Source of the DNA: JAHFUA01 sp963808725
GTDB taxonomy: Bacteria > Acidobacteriota > Terriglobia > Terriglobales > Acidobacteriaceae
Direction of reading: 5' to 3'
Length of the DNA: 64,000 nt
Assembly: GCA_963808725.1 (NCBI GenBank)
Contig: CAWEGO010000002.1
Location: 1,488,001-1,552,000, forward strand
Shown here piece by piece: positions 61,234 to 64,000 of the stretch. The position numbers were made by a program, and so were the translations under genes. Each line of letters opens with the position of its first letter. Position 1 is the stretch's first letter. A model generated the notes under the pieces. It was not told where the DNA came from. It made no database searches and worked only from the letters and a program-made list of their open reading frames with translations.

Positions 61234-61734
61234 TCACCTGAGCCTGAACAGAGCACAAAGTGTCCCTACTGCGGCGGCGACAGCGAAGGGAGAACGAACC
61301 AGGGCCGCGTTGTGTACGTTGATAACGGGATGGGCCCTGAATCCGCTCGTGAGCCAAGCTTTGAGAATGGTCAGGACATTGCGAAACGTCTGCACCACAA
61401 CCCCGCGGCGGATGATCTGTACCAAGGCCATGGCCACTGCCGCCACGATGGCGATCTGCATGGCGAGGGCCCACGGGCCGAACCCCAGCATCGCGCCCAG
61501 GGCGGTAACCAGCTTCAGGTCCCCACCTCCGATGGCGCCCAGGCAGAAGAGAGACAGACTGATGGCGAAGCCGAGCAAGGCGGTCCCGGCGGCGGACCAG
61601 AAATCTCCCCGAAACCAGTGCACCGCCAGACCAGCGACGAAAGCCGCAACAGTGAGCCAGCGGGGAATCTTGCGCCAGCGCACATCCGCTACGGCTGCCG
61701 TGACAACGAAAGCACCGATGACACTGTTCCACAT
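61234..61734 (-). CDS. cpaA: Prepilin peptidase CpaA/TadV (A24 family)
   Basis: 166 residues of the short A24 aspartyl prepilin peptidase family with membrane helices through the length. The first catalytic Asp is in AAVADVRWRKIPRWL, the second in AIGGGDLKLVTALGAMLG. It cleaves the Gly-x bond of Flp and TadE-type prepilins on the cytoplasmic face. The gene lies between flp and cpaB, as in many Tad loci. Confidence 0.93.
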   Translation of the reverse strand: MWNSVIGAFVVTAAVADVRWRKIPRWLTVAAFVAGLAVHWFRGDFWSAAGTALLGFAISLSLFCLGAIGGGDLKLVTALGAMLGFGPWALAMQIAIVAAVAMALVQIIRRGVVVQTFRNVLTILKAWLTSGFRAHPVINVHNAALVRSPFAVAAAVGTLCALFRLR

Positions 61735-61925
61735 TTGGAGCCCATACTCTCAATATCCGCTTCGGCATGGCCCGGCGCCGGGGTGCTGGTGTCACAAATA
61801 CCCAGACTCCCTCGGATAGAGCCGTACTGGTGCCAACAGTCCGGACGCACACCTCCGGCATCGACTTATGACAACCAGAGAATCCCGGCGGACCATCGAT
61901 CGACGCCCGGCCTGGCCATTTCGTA

Positions 61926-62096
61926 TTAACTCGCCGTCATCGCAGAAGCGGCGGTCGAGAACACCTTGCTAACGTCGGTTCCTAGAGTTGTCAAGATAGT
62001 AATCGCAGCGACGCTGATGAGGAAAACGAGAAGCGCGTACTCCACTAAGTCCTGCCCCTCATCATCCGACCACAGCCTACGGAAGGTTTGCATCAT
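61926..62096 (-). CDS. flp: Flp-type IVb pilin
   Basis: 56 residues from ATG 62096 (or 62093), with CAGGAGAG upstream. The prepilin site is DEGQDLVEYALLVFL: cleavage after Gly leaves Gln1 and Glu5-Tyr6, the hallmark of Flp pilins, followed by the hydrophobic assembly helix and a short ending STAASAMTAS. It is the major subunit of the Tad pilus and the first gene of the minus-strand operon (192 bases before cpaA). Confidence 0.95.
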   Translation of the reverse strand: MMQTFRRLWSDDEGQDLVEYALLVFLISVAAITILTTLGTDVSKVFSTAASAMTAS

Positions 62097-62507
62097 GGTC
62101 TTTCTCTCCTGAAAGCATTGAATTTTGGAAGGAACACACTCTGCAAGAGCAATTTTGGGCGCACAGTGCTCTGGCTTGCGAATCGTGGTTTTTTCCATGT
62201 TTTGTTATGCTTAGACTATCTCTGGCAGGGCGGTTCTAGGCGGAAAGCGTTGCATTCTTGCGACACCTGTCCGACCTACGGGAAGGTGTCCCACCCGCAA
62301 TGAGAAGAGGTGGACCGGGTTAGGGCAGACTTCGATGCGGCGAAGACCGCCTTCAAAGCCCGCCAGCCTCGGTAACCCATAATGCGGCCGGAGCTTTCTG
62401 CGTGCGTCATCGTCATTTCGGTGATCACGTGCTTCAGTTGGAGGGTTACCGATTCTCTAGCCAAATTGGCTCACTAACCGGCCACGCCGGCTTCTGCGGC
62501 GCAGCCC
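62097..62507. other. Intergenic region upstream of the Tad operon
   Basis: 411 bases without a convincing gene on either strand. It should contain the flp promoter (leftward). I see no clear -10/-35 pair or operator. A long open frame on the minus strand at 62276-62464 lacks a ribosome site. Confidence 0.5.
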
Positions 62508-63248
62508 CTACTGGGAACCGGCGGCGGAATGCTTCCATTGAACCTTTTCTTCGGGTAACAGCGGTGCAGATTCTTGCGCTTTGCTACCAAATGAAAAGAG
62601 TCGGGGGCCGAACATGCCCACACGCAATCGGTATTCCGCGTATTCCGGGAAGGTGTGCGCCAGCACAAGTTCCTCATAGCGGATGCGCACCAGGGTCAAG
62701 CCGAACCAAACTAGAAGAGCAATCGTAAGGGCAAGGCTGCTAAAGGCGAGCCAGAACCCGACATACTGCACGATATAGGCGGTATAGATGGGGTGCCGAG
62801 CCAGGCGGTAGGGGCCGGAGGTCACGATTTCCCTGGCTTGCGGGACCAGGCTGAAAGAGCGCCGCAGCCGCCAGGTTGTCCACACCGAAAACAAGACGCC
62901 GCAGAGCCACAGCAGGTACCCGAGCAAAACCAGCAGCTTGCTGGGTGACGGGCGGAGCCAGCCCGGATGCCAGGTGGAAGTGACGACGGCAAAGCTCAAG
63001 ACGAAGAAAGTACCCGCATAAGCTGCAATACGCGGTCCCCATCCCTGTAATTTACCCCTTGCTGGCTGGCGCAAGAGAAAGCTGAAGGCCACCATCGCCT
63101 CATGGAGGAGGATAGGCATCAGCATAAAGCCGGCCATCATGGATCGGCGGAAAAAAAGCGCCGCGACACTCATGAAGAAAAGAAACCCTACCCAATCACT
63201 CCAATGATGGCGTGTCTGTTCGACCGGCAGGGAACAGGATTTGACCAT
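62508..63248 (-). CDS. Isoprenylcysteine/phospholipid methyltransferase-family membrane protein
   Basis: 246 residues from ATG 63248 (GGGAGA upstream; a longer start at 63296 is possible). Five or six membrane helices, then the SAM-binding motif of the ICMT/PEMT superfamily, REIVTSGPYRLARHPIYTAY, and the EFPEY-like element VLAHTFPEYAEYRLRVGMF. These integral methyltransferases act on prenylated cysteine in eukaryotes; bacterial substrates are mostly unknown and may be lipids. It is upstream of the Tad operon on the same strand but 411 bases away. Confidence 0.87.
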   Translation of the reverse strand: MVKSCSLPVEQTRHHWSDWVGFLFFMSVAALFFRRSMMAGFMLMPILLHEAMVAFSFLLRQPARGKLQGWGPRIAAYAGTFFVLSFAVVTSTWHPGWLRPSPSKLLVLLGYLLWLCGVLFSVWTTWRLRRSFSLVPQAREIVTSGPYRLARHPIYTAYIVQYVGFWLAFSSLALTIALLVWFGLTLVRIRYEELVLAHTFPEYAEYRLRVGMFGPRLFSFGSKAQESAPLLPEEKVQWKHSAAGSQ

Positions 63249-63693
63249 AGACGCGGTTATCTCCCAATGAAACCCTAACAGCAGTCCACGTGCCATGGCG
63301 CGAAACGTGCTGGAAAAATGGATCAGGGGGCGATGTTGGCCTAAGTGCTTCGAAGCACAGAGGATTGCTGCGGGCGGCTGGTTTGGAGCCCGAGGCACTC
63401 GTTTTCAGCGCACTCGGAGCTGTGCCGGGGATACATCAGGTGTCTCAACTCCGAGACAGTTGAAACCAAGGCTGGTGCCCCGGTCTTGGCGCCTAAGTGA
63501 CAGAAAAGCCTCCTCAGCAGAACCCACAGCTTGCTTCTGATTCCGGAAGCCGCCTAAACACCGCCGCTTGCCGACCTGCAGCAAACGGCGAGAAGACCAG
63601 GCTGTCTTGCCATCGTTTCCGCATCAAGCGAGGCGCGCCTGGGCTGAAGCGTGCTGGCATACAACCTCGGGAACCTGAAATTAAGGGGCAACG
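63249..63693. other. Intergenic region without recognisable gene
   Basis: 445 bases between divergent genes, open in several frames but with no motif. It has a perfect palindrome GTGCTTCGAAGCAC at about 63346-63359. It is expected to hold both promoters. Confidence 0.5.
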
Positions 63694-64000
63694 ATGCGAA
63701 ATTTCCCTTCGTTGGCATCCGTTTCCAAGGGCCTGACTCCGAGACGGGTGACGGCCCACGCCACCATCGCGGCAAGTGTCGCTTGGGGGATGTACTTCCT
63801 AAACATTGCCAGGCCGGGTTTCCTCGATCGTGCGGGAAATCTTAAGGGTACTGACTTTCTGCAGTTTTTATACGGCAGGGGAATTTTTCAGAACCTGCCG
63901 CATGTCTGCGCTGTACAACGTACAGCAATTCTGGACGGCGTGCGAGCGCGCCGTCCCGGGTATCACGAATCGGCATTATTTTCCGGTTTATCCCCCTCAG
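63694..64000 (+). pseudogene. N-terminus of a GT87-like membrane glycosyltransferase, frame broken, runs off the edge
   Basis: From ATG 63694 the frame gives a cytoplasmic start, a short hydrophobic part (HATIAASVAWGMYFLNIARP) and DRAGNLKGTDFLQF. Removing one T from the T5 run at 63865-63869 gives a sensible continuation, QFYTAGEFFRTCRMSALYNV and RAVPGITNRHYFPVYPPQ, to the window end. The pattern (RxGxxKGxDFLxFYxxG ... YxPVYPPQ) is what I recall for the DUF2029/GT87 mannosyltransferase-like family: polyprenyl-phosphate-sugar-dependent, with many membrane helices. Only about 100 residues are in the window. Confidence 0.65.

Overview
The window is a roughly 62-65% GC bacterial chromosome segment. 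I infer the Acidobacteriota (Terriglobia-like lineage). The reasons are the type of large TPR protein, the paired 'GITGITFALYKDQSGG' surface proteins, DUF2934 and small zinc-ribbon proteins, a Tad locus carrying a TonB-C protein, and many short-period intergenic repeats. I assign this from memory of families, not from a database search. I saw no rRNA, tRNA, CRISPR array, complete insertion sequence or prophage.

Layout. 0.1-2.9 kb: trpE and trpG, split by an unknown gene that sits between GAAAC-type repeats. 3-5.3 kb: a PilZ protein, a FecR-domain protein and a TonB-C protein. 5.3-6.1 kb: a small membrane-protein cassette between two 49-bp direct repeats. 6.3-12.6 kb: a 970-residue TPR protein, a LOG-family protein, thiE, a holin-like membrane protein and a receiver-PAS protein lacking its phospho-acceptor Asp. 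12.7-19.3 kb: a small zinc-ribbon gene, two tandem paralogous secreted proteins of about 805 residues, a decapitated radical SAM/SPASM gene and a coiled-coil membrane protein. 19.4-24.8 kb (minus): the branched-chain amino acid cluster ilvD-ilvB-ilvH-ilvC. 25.1-30.9 kb: an S41 protease homologue without its Ser/Lys dyad, YraN, galT, a putative toxin-antitoxin pair with a PIN toxin, and cysS. 31-46.8 kb: a stress and redox neighbourhood with Dps, alpha/beta hydrolase, RutE-like nitroreductase, a cNMP-binding/thioredoxin-reductase-like fusion next to a UBP zinc finger, an NlpC/P60 protein, OsmC, a rhodanese/ECF sigma pair and bacterioferritin. It also holds a PilZ coiled-coil protein and a HAD phosphatase. 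47-50.7 kb: an orphan flagellar-rod-like peptide and several frame-broken genes. 50.8-62.1 kb (minus): a complete Tad/Flp pilus operon from flp to tadE, with a TonB-C protein, a DUF192 protein and two very small membrane proteins inserted. 62.5-64 kb: an isoprenylcysteine methyltransferase-like gene and the start of a GT87-like glycosyltransferase at the right edge.

Ten single-base frame breaks in eight otherwise conserved genes are visible (PilZ, FecR, ilvB twice, NmrA twice, a transporter, a small conserved protein, a hydrolase, the GT87 gene). Eight look like one extra base and two like one missing base; five lie within about 3 nt of GATC. I read most of these as sequence or assembly error, because ilvB is surrounded by an intact pathway. 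I list such genes as pseudogenes only because the sequence as given does not encode them intact.

The observations most worth following are the dyad-less S41 protein, the Asp-less receiver, the radical SAM remnant with a Cys-Pro-rich tail next to a recent gene duplication, the cNMP/redox/UBP module, the 50-residue basic partner of the PIN toxin, the heptad-like repeats that enter the thiE coding sequence, and the accessory small proteins of the Tad locus.
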